Below are positions 25,658-33,860 of a DNA stretch of 37,502 nt, one piece after another (the stretch's first letter is position 1; every line of letters starts with the position of its first letter). The position numbers and the translations under genes were made by a program. This DNA comes from Spirochaetota bacterium (GTDB taxonomy: Bacteria > Spirochaetota > JAAYUW01 > JAOAHJ01). The notes under the pieces are model-generated. The model was not told where the DNA came from and did not search any database. It saw nothing but the letters and a program-made list of their open reading frames with translations. Location: the NCBI GenBank assembly GCA_026415295.1, contig JAOAHJ010000037.1, positions 1 to 37,502 on the forward strand. The letters are read 5' to 3'.

Positions 25658-26821
25658 ATGAAAAAAATAAAATATATTATAATATTATTATTTATTCTTT
25701 TATCATTTAAAGTATTTGCTCAACAACAAATGATTGAAGCCCCAGCTATTTATTATTTTACTCCGAGAGTTTTTTCAATGGGAGGGGCTTATACAGCTTG
25801 GGGACAAGGCCCAGATGCTTTCTTTTATAATCCTGCAGCATATGGTATACAAGGTAACAGGCATCTTTTTTTGCTTGATCCATCACTTAGAGCTAATTTT
25901 ACAATGTTAAATTTGTTTAATCAAATAATGCAAAGTCAAAATGATTTTTCTGTTTTGATGAAAGATCCAGAATTTGTAAAGACTTTAATTGGATTAAGAT
26001 TATCTATAGGGTTTTCAGGTTTACCTTTTGCAGGTTTAATGATTGGAGGAATTGGGGTTGCAGTTTTTGATTCTTTTCATGTTACTGCAAACATTAAAAA
26101 AGGTTTATTGGTTCCTGATGCATATTTAAATGTTAATGCTGATATTGGTGCTATTGTTGGTATGGCTTTCAATGTTGGTCCTTTTATTGTTGGAGCTAAT
26201 GTAAAATTGTTATTTAAACTTTGGGGTGAAGAAAAGTCTTCAATATTAAATTTATTAAATTATAGTCCATCGCAGGGAACTTTACCTATAGCTCTTTATA
26301 AAGGGAGTGGTTTAGGTTTTGATGTTGGTGCTATTATGAAACTTGGAAATCTTCAATTGGGATTAACAGTAATGGATATTTTTACAAGATTAAGTTATTG
26401 GAAGATTAACAGTACTCAGGATTTATCTATTGGTCCATCTTCAAAACCTGTTGAAGGAAAAGCATATATAAAACCTCAATTAAATTTTGGAGTTGCTTAT
26501 AAAGTTGGAACATTATTACCATTAATTGCTTATAATGTTGTTCTTACTGCTGATATTCAAAATATTAATCAATTTATAGAAGATTTATCAAGAAAAAATT
26601 ATTATACTTTAGGTTCTAAATTGTTTATGGGAACAGAAATTCAGTCATTTGGGATTTTTAAATTTAGATTTGGTTTAATGCAAGGTTATCCAACTTTTGG
26701 AATTACAATTAATCTTTTAATTTTACAAATTAGCTTAGCATATTACTCAAGAGAATTATCTCCAATTCCTGGATTAAACCAAGAGGAAAATTTATTAATA
26801 AATCTATCTTTTATTTGGTAA
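25658..26821 (+). CDS. Outer-membrane beta-barrel protein, FadL/UPF0164-like
   Basis: The 387-residue protein has an N-terminal signal peptide (cleavage likely after VFA at about 21). The mature start is followed by PRVFSMGGAYTAWGQGPDAFFYNPAAYG, a pattern shared by PorV/FadL-like and the spirochaetal UPF0164 outer-membrane proteins. Alternating-hydrophobicity strands follow and the chain ends in INLSFIW, an aromatic C-terminal residue as expected for a BAM signal. AAGGAG precedes the ATG. FadL homologues move hydrophobic molecules; the cargo here is unknown. It is probably co-transcribed with the lipoprotein upstream. Confidence 0.85.
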   Translation: MKKIKYIIILLFILLSFKVFAQQQMIEAPAIYYFTPRVFSMGGAYTAWGQGPDAFFYNPAAYGIQGNRHLFLLDPSLRANFTMLNLFNQIMQSQNDFSVLMKDPEFVKTLIGLRLSIGFSGLPFAGLMIGGIGVAVFDSFHVTANIKKGLLVPDAYLNVNADIGAIVGMAFNVGPFIVGANVKLLFKLWGEEKSSILNLLNYSPSQGTLPIALYKGSGLGFDVGAIMKLGNLQLGLTVMDIFTRLSYWKINSTQDLSIGPSSKPVEGKAYIKPQLNFGVAYKVGTLLPLIAYNVVLTADIQNINQFIEDLSRKNYYTLGSKLFMGTEIQSFGIFKFRFGLMQGYPTFGITINLLILQISLAYYSRELSPIPGLNQEENLLINLSFIW

Positions 26822-26860
26822 ATTTTTTATAAATTTAATAAAAAAAAATATAATTATGAT

Positions 26861-26890
26861 AAAGGAGGGATATTTTAATCCCTCCTTTTT
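26861..26890 (+). terminator. Rho-independent terminator after the outer-membrane-protein gene
   Basis: An 11-bp perfect stem (26861-26871 with 26878-26888) containing GGAGGGAT/ATCCCTCC and a six-base loop is followed by a T-rich stretch. It lies about 40 bases after the stop codon. Confidence 0.92.
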
Positions 26891-26953
26891 ATATTTTTAC
26901 TAAATATTTATCTATAAATGAAATAATACTATTTTATTTATTATTTGTTATTT

Positions 26954-27004
26954 GTTAGATGGTAATATTTAAGGTTGATTTTATTTTGAATAGATCTATC
27001 TAAC
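26954..27004. repeat. Inverted repeat just upstream of the tRNA-Lys promoter
   Basis: GTTAGATGG (26954-26962) pairs with CTATCTAAC (26996-27004), nine pairs with one G-U, around a 33-base loop. It ends 16 bases before the -35 hexamer of tRNA-Lys. It could be an operator, the end of an unrecognised RNA, or chance. The rest of the 26891-27020 gap shows nothing else. Confidence 0.3.
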
Positions 27005-27020
27005 TAAATTTAAATTTTAG

Positions 27021-27049
27021 TTGACAAAAAAAATTTAAATGATTTTATT
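27021..27049 (+). promoter_or_regulatory. Promoter of tRNA-Lys
   Basis: Consensus TTGACA (27021-27026), 17-base spacer, TTTATT (27044-27049), ending 11 bases before the mature tRNA 5' end. Confidence 0.55.
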
Positions 27050-27060
27050 TTTTTGAACTT

Positions 27061-27133
27061 GAGCTGCTAGCTCAGTCGGTAGAGCATCGCCCTTTTAAGG
27101 CGAGGGCCAAAGGTTCGAATCCTTTGCAGCTCA
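27061..27133 (+). tRNA. tRNA-Lys, anticodon TTT
   Basis: The cloverleaf is complete at 73 nucleotides: acceptor GAGCTGC/GCAGCTC, D stem GCTC/GAGC with GTCGGTA loop, anticodon stem TCGCC/GGCGA around CTTTTAA (anticodon TTT), five-base variable loop, and T arm AAAGG-TTCGAAT-CCTTT. CCA is not encoded. It is a single-gene unit with its own promoter and terminator. Confidence 0.98.
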
Positions 27134-27143
27134 TTTTTTAAAG

Positions 27144-27177
27144 GCTACCCTATTAAAAAATAGGGTAGCTTTTTTTT
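27144..27177 (+). terminator. Rho-independent terminator of tRNA-Lys
   Basis: An 11-bp perfect stem GCTACCCTATT/AATAGGGTAGC (27144-27154 with 27159-27169), loop AAAA, followed by eight T residues. It begins 11 bases after the tRNA. Confidence 0.96.
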
Positions 27178-27191
27178 ATATTTTTTTTAAA

Positions 27192-27219
27192 TTGAAAAAA
27201 TTGTTAAATAAGTTATAAT
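27192..27219 (+). promoter_or_regulatory. Promoter of the barrel protein at 27253
   Basis: TTGAAA (27192-27197), 16-base spacer, perfect TATAAT (27214-27219), followed after about 20 bases by GAGAGGTG and the ATG. It lies after the tRNA terminator, so this gene has its own start. Confidence 0.6.
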
Positions 27220-27252
27220 AAATAAGGTAAATAATTTTAAGAGAGGTGAAAT

Positions 27253-27963
27253 ATGAAAAAATTATTATTAGTTATTATTTTTATTTTAGTTTTTAATGTA
27301 CCAATTTTTGCACAAACTTATTATTCTACTTTTTCTGGTGTTTACGGTTATATTTTAACTCCAACAGCGAATCCATGCCCACCAAGAACTTTTATAATTA
27401 GTACATCTTATGTTTTTACTCCAGGAAGCTTACCAGTTGCTTTGACATTTTCTCTTATAAAAGATTGGGAAATTGGTCTAGCTTATGAAATTAATTTATC
27501 TGGTAGTGGTTCTATAAATCCATTACAACTTTCAACAAAGATCCAATTTACTAAAGGAGCATCATTTGGTCTTATAATTGATGGATTTTTGGGTGGACTA
27601 GGATATACTACAATAGAACCTTATGTTGCAATTCATTCAGGGTCAATCTTTGGTAAAGGTGTTATGGATGTTACTATCGGTAAAGATTTTTATATAGGAA
27701 GAGGACAGGATGATCTTATAAATCTATACATTGGTACTAAAATTCCCTTAATAGGGGATCAATTTCTTTTGTTGGCTGAGTTTTTGAATAATCCTCACAG
27801 AATGGGAGGTATAGCATATTATAGTGATGGTAGGGGTGTTTTTAACCTTGGGTTTTTATTGCAAATTACTCCTTTTTTATCAGTACATTTTATGACTTTT
27901 GATATACTTGACGGATTTGATTTTATAATGTGCTTTGGAATAAATTTAAAACTTAGTTTATAA
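27253..27963 (+). CDS. Probable outer-membrane beta-barrel protein, unknown function
   Basis: The 236-residue protein has a clear signal peptide (cleavage likely after IFA at about 20). The mature protein alternates hydrophobic and polar residues: GVYGYILTPTANPCPPRTF, SYVFTPGSLPVALTFSLI, and later KIPLIGDQFLLLAEF and NLGFLLQITPFLSVHF. Gly-rich turns and a C-terminus in NLKLSL also suggest membrane strands. The opening GYILTPTA loosely resembles YjbH-type barrel proteins, but I would not assign it. GAGAGGTG precedes the ATG. It is monocistronic. Confidence 0.75.
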   Translation: MKKLLLVIIFILVFNVPIFAQTYYSTFSGVYGYILTPTANPCPPRTFIISTSYVFTPGSLPVALTFSLIKDWEIGLAYEINLSGSGSINPLQLSTKIQFTKGASFGLIIDGFLGGLGYTTIEPYVAIHSGSIFGKGVMDVTIGKDFYIGRGQDDLINLYIGTKIPLIGDQFLLLAEFLNNPHRMGGIAYYSDGRGVFNLGFLLQITPFLSVHFMTFDILDGFDFIMCFGINLKLSL

Positions 27964-28136
27964 TAAAAAATTAAATTATTAATAAATTGAAAATTTAGTT
28001 CTTAATTTGGAAACCTGCAATACTTATAGTATACGAATAAGACAAAAAAAATTTAATCAAATAGGTTAAAGCTGAAAAAATAAATATTTTAATTATTTTA
28101 TACTTAAATTATTTTATCTAAAGTAAAGAACTAATT

Positions 28137-30314
28137 ATGAATAAAAGTTATAAAACTCTCTTTTTTATAAAATTATTACTGTTAAGTTTATTTTTATCTT
28201 TAGTTATTTTATTATCAATTTTTTTATATTTTTATAAAACATGGCAAAAAGATAAATTTGATATTTATTATCAAATTAAATCTTTAAATGGTGCTATTAG
28301 AACTTATGATAAAAAGTATTTTAGAGTTCTTGAAATAAATATTTATGATAGAAATAATAGACTTATTTCAAATTTAAAGAAAAATCAATACAATTATGTG
28401 CAATTAAATTATTATCCTTCATTTTTAATTGATATTATTTTAATTAAAGAAGATAAAGAATTTTTTTTACATAAAGGGTATGACTTAAAAAGAATTATTG
28501 TTTCTTTTTTTAAGAATATTTTAGAAGGTAAAATATTATATGGTGGTTCAACTATAACACAACAAATATCAAAATTACTTTTTACCGACAGAAGAAAAAC
28601 AATAAAAAGGAAAATTTATGAGTTATTTACTTCTTATTACATTGAAAATGTATTATCAAAAGAAGATATTCTTGAAATTTACTTAAATATTGTATATTTA
28701 GGTTTTGGAAGGTATGGTTTTGAATCTGGAAGCTTGTTTTATTTTAATAAACATGTTTGGGAATTAAATTTTTCTGAATCATTATTGCTTGTTTCTATTA
28801 TTTCATCTCCTGAATATTTTTCTCCAATTAGAAATTTAGACTTATCAAAGAAAAAATATAAAACTCTTCTTAGAAAATGTGTAGAAAATAATTTAATAGA
28901 TAAAGATAAAGAAGAAAGAATATTTGAAGAGTTTTGGGCTCAGTTTAATATTAATAAAGTTTTTAGAGATATAAATATAATAGATTACGATTATGCGCCT
29001 TGGGTTACAGATTTAGTTATAAAAGAAATAGATAAAATGTTTACACTTGAGGAAGCATATTTAAATAACTTCAATATATATACTACTTTTGATTTAAACT
29101 GCATATTGTCATTAAATAAAAGTTTTTCAAAATTTTTTAATGATAAGAGACTTTTTTTTGAAAAAATGGATAGTAATGATTTTAATAATATTGAAATAGC
29201 AGTAATTTCAATTAATCCAGAAACTTTTGAAATTGTTTCAATTTGTGGGGGAAAAAGATATTCAGAAATAAATCAGTATAATAGAGCAATTTTTTCACTT
29301 AGACAACCGGGATCTTCGTTTAAACCATTATTTTTTTTGTATTGCTTTTTGAAAAAAATATTGACTACTATCACAATATTAGAGGATAAAGAATATTCAT
29401 TTAAATTAGATAGTAATATTATTTGGGAACCTAAAAACTATGGAGATAAATACTATGGTAATGTACCAATATATTTTGCTATTAAAAAATCTATAAATTC
29501 TATACCTGCTAAAATAGCAACAGAGATAGATTTAAATGATTTTTTAAATTTTATAAAAATTATATTTGGTCATGTTAGAAATGATTTTGAAAAAAGATTT
29601 AAACCATATCCTTCTATAGTATTAGGTTCTATTGAAATGTCTTTGCTTGAATTAGTGGTTTCTTATGCAACAATTGCAAGTGGAGGCTTTAAAATAAAGC
29701 CTTATTTTATCAAGAAAATAGAATCTTTTGGTGAGGTGATCTATGAAGTTAAAAAAGTAGAAAAAGAAAAAATAATAGATAAAAGATATGCAGATATGAT
29801 ATTGTACTTGTTAAAGTTTCCTTTAGAAAAAGGAGGAACTGCATATAATGCTAGAAATTTAGCAAATTTTTTTTATCAAACTTTTGGTAAAACTGGGACT
29901 ACAAATGATGGCAGAGATAGTTGGTTTATTGGAGTTACTGGTAATCTTGTTACAGGAGTATGGGTTGGATATGAAAAAGGTGGGGGCAATACTTATTTGA
30001 CAGGAGGTGAATATGCAGCAAGACTATATTTTGAGTATATTAAAAATGTTTATCAATTTTTTTTAAAATATTATGATTTTTTAGATAGTGATTTGGTTTT
30101 TAAATATATAGATTTAAATAAAATAAATTTTTTTCTTGATGAATCAGATAAAGTTTTAATTCCCTTTGATAGAGATAATTATCCATATAATATTTTAGAA
30201 AAGATTGTAACTGACGATAATGTAAATTTAGAAAGTCTTTTAAAAAGTGAATTTAATCAAGATATAAATAGTAGTAGTAAAGATGTTGATCAAATTAGAA
30301 AAAATAAAAACTAA
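28137..30314 (+). CDS. Class A penicillin-binding protein (glycosyltransferase plus transpeptidase), PBP1A-like
   Basis: This enzyme polymerises and cross-links peptidoglycan in the periplasm. The 725-residue protein has one N-terminal membrane helix (about 10-33). The GT51 domain follows, with catalytic E105 in KEDKEFFLHKGYD, then YGGSTITQQISKLLF and LSKEDILEIYLNIVYLGFGRYG. The penicillin-binding domain has S393 in RQPGSSFKP (S-x-x-K), S452-I-N454, and K585-T-G-T in GKTGTTNDGRDSW. The C-terminal tail is Asp/Ser/Asn-rich. The lipoprotein gene downstream overlaps it by 32 bases. Only a weak ribosome-binding site is seen. Confidence 0.96.
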   Translation: MNKSYKTLFFIKLLLLSLFLSLVILLSIFLYFYKTWQKDKFDIYYQIKSLNGAIRTYDKKYFRVLEINIYDRNNRLISNLKKNQYNYVQLNYYPSFLIDIILIKEDKEFFLHKGYDLKRIIVSFFKNILEGKILYGGSTITQQISKLLFTDRRKTIKRKIYELFTSYYIENVLSKEDILEIYLNIVYLGFGRYGFESGSLFYFNKHVWELNFSESLLLVSIISSPEYFSPIRNLDLSKKKYKTLLRKCVENNLIDKDKEERIFEEFWAQFNINKVFRDINIIDYDYAPWVTDLVIKEIDKMFTLEEAYLNNFNIYTTFDLNCILSLNKSFSKFFNDKRLFFEKMDSNDFNNIEIAVISINPETFEIVSICGGKRYSEINQYNRAIFSLRQPGSSFKPLFFLYCFLKKILTTITILEDKEYSFKLDSNIIWEPKNYGDKYYGNVPIYFAIKKSINSIPAKIATEIDLNDFLNFIKIIFGHVRNDFEKRFKPYPSIVLGSIEMSLLELVVSYATIASGGFKIKPYFIKKIESFGEVIYEVKKVEKEKIIDKRYADMILYLLKFPLEKGGTAYNARNLANFFYQTFGKTGTTNDGRDSWFIGVTGNLVTGVWVGYEKGGGNTYLTGGEYAARLYFEYIKNVYQFFLKYYDFLDSDLVFKYIDLNKINFFLDESDKVLIPFDRDNYPYNILEKIVTDDNVNLESLLKSEFNQDINSSSKDVDQIRKNKN

Positions 30315-31494
30315 AACTATTTTAACTATTATTTTTTTCCTAATTGTAGTTCCGTTAAATGTTTCTTGCTTAAAAATAGAAAACAATAAGATAAATAAGA
30401 AATTTATTGATTATTTTTCTTATAAAAAATATATATCTATTAATAAAGTTGGGATTGAAATAGAACCAAATGATAATTTTAATATCAGTAATGAAATAAT
30501 TAATTTTAATAATGTATATGGACTAATAGATGATTCTAAAGATATTGATGTTTTTTCAATAAGAAATGATTCTCAAGATAATATTAAAAAAATTAATATA
30601 ATATTAAATGATGCAGGTATTAAACAACTTTATGTTGAAGTTTATGATACTGATAAAAATTTAATCTTAAAAGAAAAACAAAACAAAAATATTTATATAA
30701 ATATTTATCCAGGTGAAAAGATTTACATAAAAATTTATAGAAATGATGATAATACTGATGATAGTTCTAATAAATTTTATGAATTTTCATATAATTTAAT
30801 TTTTATTAGTAACTATAAAAATGAATTTGTTGAAATTGAACCAAATAATAAAGTAGAAAAAGCAAATAATATTATATTAAATAATATTTATAAAGGCTAT
30901 TCTAATAATAAAGATTTAGATTATTTTACTTTTGATTTTGAAAAAGCAAAATTCTTAAATATAAGTTTTAAAATATTAGATGGTTATGGGAATATTGAAA
31001 TTAGTGATGAGAATGGAAATGTATTATTTAAAAAAGAAAATATTAAATATGGTGGAAATATTTTTCCTATTCTTTTTGAAAAGGGAAAATATTATATAAA
31101 AATTTTTGGAAGTTTATTGAATTATGAGTTGTCATTAAATGATTCATATTTTACAGGGGAGATTGAATTCAATGATAGTTATGAAGTTGCAAATCAAATA
31201 ATAAATAATTCTAAAATAATTGGAGCTTTAAGTTTTGAAAATGATATTGATATTTTTTACTTTAGTAATTTGATAGATAATAAAGAAATAGTTTTTGAGA
31301 TTGAAATAGATGGCGATTCTTTTATAGATATTTTAATATTGGATTGGGAATATAATGTTATTTTTAAAGAAAAAATAAAAGAACAAAAACTATTTATAAA
31401 ATTAAACTTGAATAAAGGAATTTATTTTATAAAATTAATAAAAGGCAATATTTTATCTGAAATTTTTTATAACATTAAGGTTTATTATAAATGA
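30283..31494 (+). CDS. Lipoprotein with three PPC-like beta-sandwich repeats
   Basis: The 403-residue protein has a lipoprotein signal peptide ending in the lipobox NVSC (Cys29). Three repeats follow, each starting with a Glu-x-Glu-Pro/Phe-Asn motif and containing Asp-x-Asp-x-Phe: EIEPNDN at about 59 with DIDVFSI, EIEPNNK at about 185 with DLDYFTF, and EIEFNDS at about 293 with DIDIFYF. This is the pattern of bacterial pre-peptidase C-terminal (PPC) domains, here without any peptidase. It overlaps the PBP gene by 32 bases and the next gene by 4 (ATGA), so all three are likely translated together. The role is unknown; binding of protein or glycan is plausible. Confidence 0.8.
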   Translation: MLIKLEKIKTKTILTIIFFLIVVPLNVSCLKIENNKINKKFIDYFSYKKYISINKVGIEIEPNDNFNISNEIINFNNVYGLIDDSKDIDVFSIRNDSQDNIKKINIILNDAGIKQLYVEVYDTDKNLILKEKQNKNIYINIYPGEKIYIKIYRNDDNTDDSSNKFYEFSYNLIFISNYKNEFVEIEPNNKVEKANNIILNNIYKGYSNNKDLDYFTFDFEKAKFLNISFKILDGYGNIEISDENGNVLFKKENIKYGGNIFPILFEKGKYYIKIFGSLLNYELSLNDSYFTGEIEFNDSYEVANQIINNSKIIGALSFENDIDIFYFSNLIDNKEIVFEIEIDGDSFIDILILDWEYNVIFKEKIKEQKLFIKLNLNKGIYFIKLIKGNILSEIFYNIKVYYK

Positions 31495-33014
31495 TTTATT
31501 TTTTAGTTGTTTTTATATTATTCTTTCTAGGGTGTGGTTTCTATTTGCTTTTTATAAGAAATTTACCATTTGAAAAGCAATTAGAAAGTCTAGCTAAAAC
31601 TTCAAATTTTGCAAAAATTATAGAACTTATTAATAAAAATAAAGTTTATTTAGAAAGATCAGATGCTGCAAGATATTATTATTCCAAAGCATTATTTGTT
31701 TATGAACATTATAAAGATTGTATAATGAATCTTACTCCTGTATTTAAATCGGGTAAAGCTGATTCCTATCCATTTTATAAAGATCTATTATGGATATTGG
31801 GTTTTTCAAATTATTATTTGGGATCCTTAAAGGATGCTTTATATTATTTAATAAAACTTCTTAGAGAAGATCCTCTTAATAAAGGTGCTTTAATGTATTG
31901 TGCTAAAATATATGCTGGGGCAGGGGAATATAGAAAAGCTCTTTTTTATTATAACGAACTAAAAAAAATTGATAAAAAAAATAGTCAAATATATTATGAA
32001 ATATCTTTATGTTATTTTTTATTGAGTGAATATACAGAAGCATATGAAGCTATAAAAATAGCCCTTGAACTTGAAGAAAATAATTTGATTTATATCTTTA
32101 CTTTAGGTGTTATTTTATTTTTAAAAGGTAATTTTGATAAGGCTTTAAAAGTATTTCTTGAGCTTGTTAAAAAAGAAAACCTTCCAAAAGAGTTGCTAGC
32201 TGAATCATATAGAATAATAGGAAATATATATCAAAAATTTGATAATTTCAAATTTGCTATAAATTATTATGAAGAATTTATTAAATATAGAAATTTTTCA
32301 CAAATTGAATATTTAAAAGATGTATTGTATAATATAGCTTTTGCTTATTATAAGGATAATGATTTAAGCAATGGTGAAAGATGTTTTAAAATATTATTTA
32401 ATATGGATAAAGATTATAAAGATATTAATGACATAATACTTAAACTTGATTCAATCAAAACTGACTCAAATTTTATTCAAGCTTTAAGTAATTGGTCAAA
32501 CATGATTGAAATTAAATTTCCTATTAAATTAATTGAAAGTAATATCTTAATAAGTAAAAATATCGATCTTTCTGATATAGAAGATGAACTAGGGTTAAGC
32601 AAAACAAAAACTGGTTTTACATATAGTTTCGAACAATATAAAGAAGAAAAATATCAAAATTGGATTTTAATAAATCAATCAATTTTGAAAAATCTTGGTT
32701 TTGAAGAGATCAAAATATATAGGGATCCACTCGATCCTGATAAAGATAGCGGAGTTGGAATTTATTTTATTGGGAATAAAAAAGTTGGATCCAATGTTGA
32801 TAAGTATTTAGTAAAGTTTTTTAGAGGTAAAACTTTTTCTGAACAAATAATAGAAAATTGTTTAGATTTGATTGAAAAGTTAAATTTAACTAAAATTGCT
32901 ATTTTTTACACTGGAACTTTTGATATGAGTTTATTGAATAAATTTGCAGGGAATAAAAATATTATTTTTTTCAATAAAAATGCTATTAAAGATATATTAT
33001 CTAAATTAAAATAA
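31491..33014 (+). CDS. Membrane-anchored TPR protein with a degenerate Mrr/restriction-endonuclease-like C-terminal domain
   Basis: The 507-residue protein has one N-terminal membrane helix (about 2-22). TPR-like pairs occupy about 60-320, for example LKDALYYLIKLLREDPLNKGALMYCAKIY and EYRKALFYYNELKK. The C-terminal domain (about 390-507) has GFEEIKIYRDP, DKDSGVGIYFIG, DKYLVKFFRGK, then IAIFYTGTFDMSLLNKFAGNKNIIFFNK. This order resembles Mrr-type PD-(D/E)xK folds, but the GVD Asp reads Gly and the QxK reads VKF, so nuclease activity looks lost. The start overlaps the upstream stop as ATGA. The domain assignment is inference. Confidence 0.75.
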   Translation: MIYFLVVFILFFLGCGFYLLFIRNLPFEKQLESLAKTSNFAKIIELINKNKVYLERSDAARYYYSKALFVYEHYKDCIMNLTPVFKSGKADSYPFYKDLLWILGFSNYYLGSLKDALYYLIKLLREDPLNKGALMYCAKIYAGAGEYRKALFYYNELKKIDKKNSQIYYEISLCYFLLSEYTEAYEAIKIALELEENNLIYIFTLGVILFLKGNFDKALKVFLELVKKENLPKELLAESYRIIGNIYQKFDNFKFAINYYEEFIKYRNFSQIEYLKDVLYNIAFAYYKDNDLSNGERCFKILFNMDKDYKDINDIILKLDSIKTDSNFIQALSNWSNMIEIKFPIKLIESNILISKNIDLSDIEDELGLSKTKTGFTYSFEQYKEEKYQNWILINQSILKNLGFEEIKIYRDPLDPDKDSGVGIYFIGNKKVGSNVDKYLVKFFRGKTFSEQIIENCLDLIEKLNLTKIAIFYTGTFDMSLLNKFAGNKNIIFFNKNAIKDILSKLK

Positions 33015-33047
33015 ATTTTGATTAAAACTAAAAATTATTTATATATT

Positions 33048-33755
33048 ATGGAAAGAAATGAGAATAAAAAATCTAGAGCACTTTTTTTTCTTAATGGTTA
33101 TTATGGTAATTTAAAATTAGATATAAGTAAGATTAAAAATGATGATGTTTTAATTGGTGTTGATGGAGGATTAAATTTTCTTTTTGAGAATGGACTTCAA
33201 AATAGAATTGATTATGCTATAGGAGATTTTGATTCTTTTAATAATCCACATAAATATTTTCCGGAAAATAAAATTATTAAATTTGAAAAGGAGAAAGATT
33301 ATACAGATACTCTTGGTGCTTTTTTTTATATTAAAAATCATTATAATAAAAAGATAAAAGAATACCATTTTTATGGAGTTTCAGGAAAAAGGGAGGATCA
33401 TTTTTTGTCTCTTATATATTCCTTTTATAGTTTTAATGATTTAATTTTTTTTCATTCTCTATATGAAGATTTTCTTCTTTTAAAGAAGGGAAAATATAGA
33501 ATCAATATTGGTAAAGGGAGTCTTTTTTCAGTCTTCCCATTAAAAAGAGTTAAAAATTTAAGTTTAATAAATACAAAGTATTCATTTAAAAAAAAATATA
33601 TTAATTTAACTGGTATGGGTGTATCAAATGAAACAACAGATGATGAAATAGTTATAGAATTTGAAGAAGGTATTTTATTAATTAGTATTTTGAAAAACTA
33701 TGAAGAAATTAAAGAAATTTTAATTAATAATAACTTTTTAATAGAAAAGGAATAA
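33048..33755 (+). CDS. thiN: Thiamine pyrophosphokinase
   Basis: It transfers pyrophosphate from ATP to thiamine, giving the cofactor thiamine diphosphate, in the cytoplasm. Signatures are IGVDGGLNFLFENG, YAIGDFDSFNNP, KEKDYTDTLGAFFYI and GVSGKREDHFLSLIY; the C-terminal half has the beta-rich thiamine-binding domain. I start it at the ATG at 33048 (235 residues), which fits the family's opening hydrophobic strand; the frame stays open to a TTG at 33018. Neither has a good ribosome-binding site. No thiamine riboswitch-like element is visible upstream. Confidence 0.92.
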   Translation: MERNENKKSRALFFLNGYYGNLKLDISKIKNDDVLIGVDGGLNFLFENGLQNRIDYAIGDFDSFNNPHKYFPENKIIKFEKEKDYTDTLGAFFYIKNHYNKKIKEYHFYGVSGKREDHFLSLIYSFYSFNDLIFFHSLYEDFLLLKKGKYRINIGKGSLFSVFPLKRVKNLSLINTKYSFKKKYINLTGMGVSNETTDDEIVIEFEEGILLISILKNYEEIKEILINNNFLIEKE

Positions 33756-33860
33756 TTTAGTAAAAAATAATATAAAAAATAATTCTTTTTATTAATATAA
33801 AATTAATTATATATAAATTATTAAATTGAAAATAAAAATATATAGTATAATTTTATAGGA

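Noticed and set aside
33018-33047. TTG start for thiamine pyrophosphokinase
   Set aside because: The ATG at 33048 fits the family N-terminus better; no ribosome-binding site favours the TTG.
33756-33860. Riboswitch near the thiamine gene or in other leaders
   Set aside because: No conserved G/C-containing aptamer core is visible; the gaps are short and A/T-rich.
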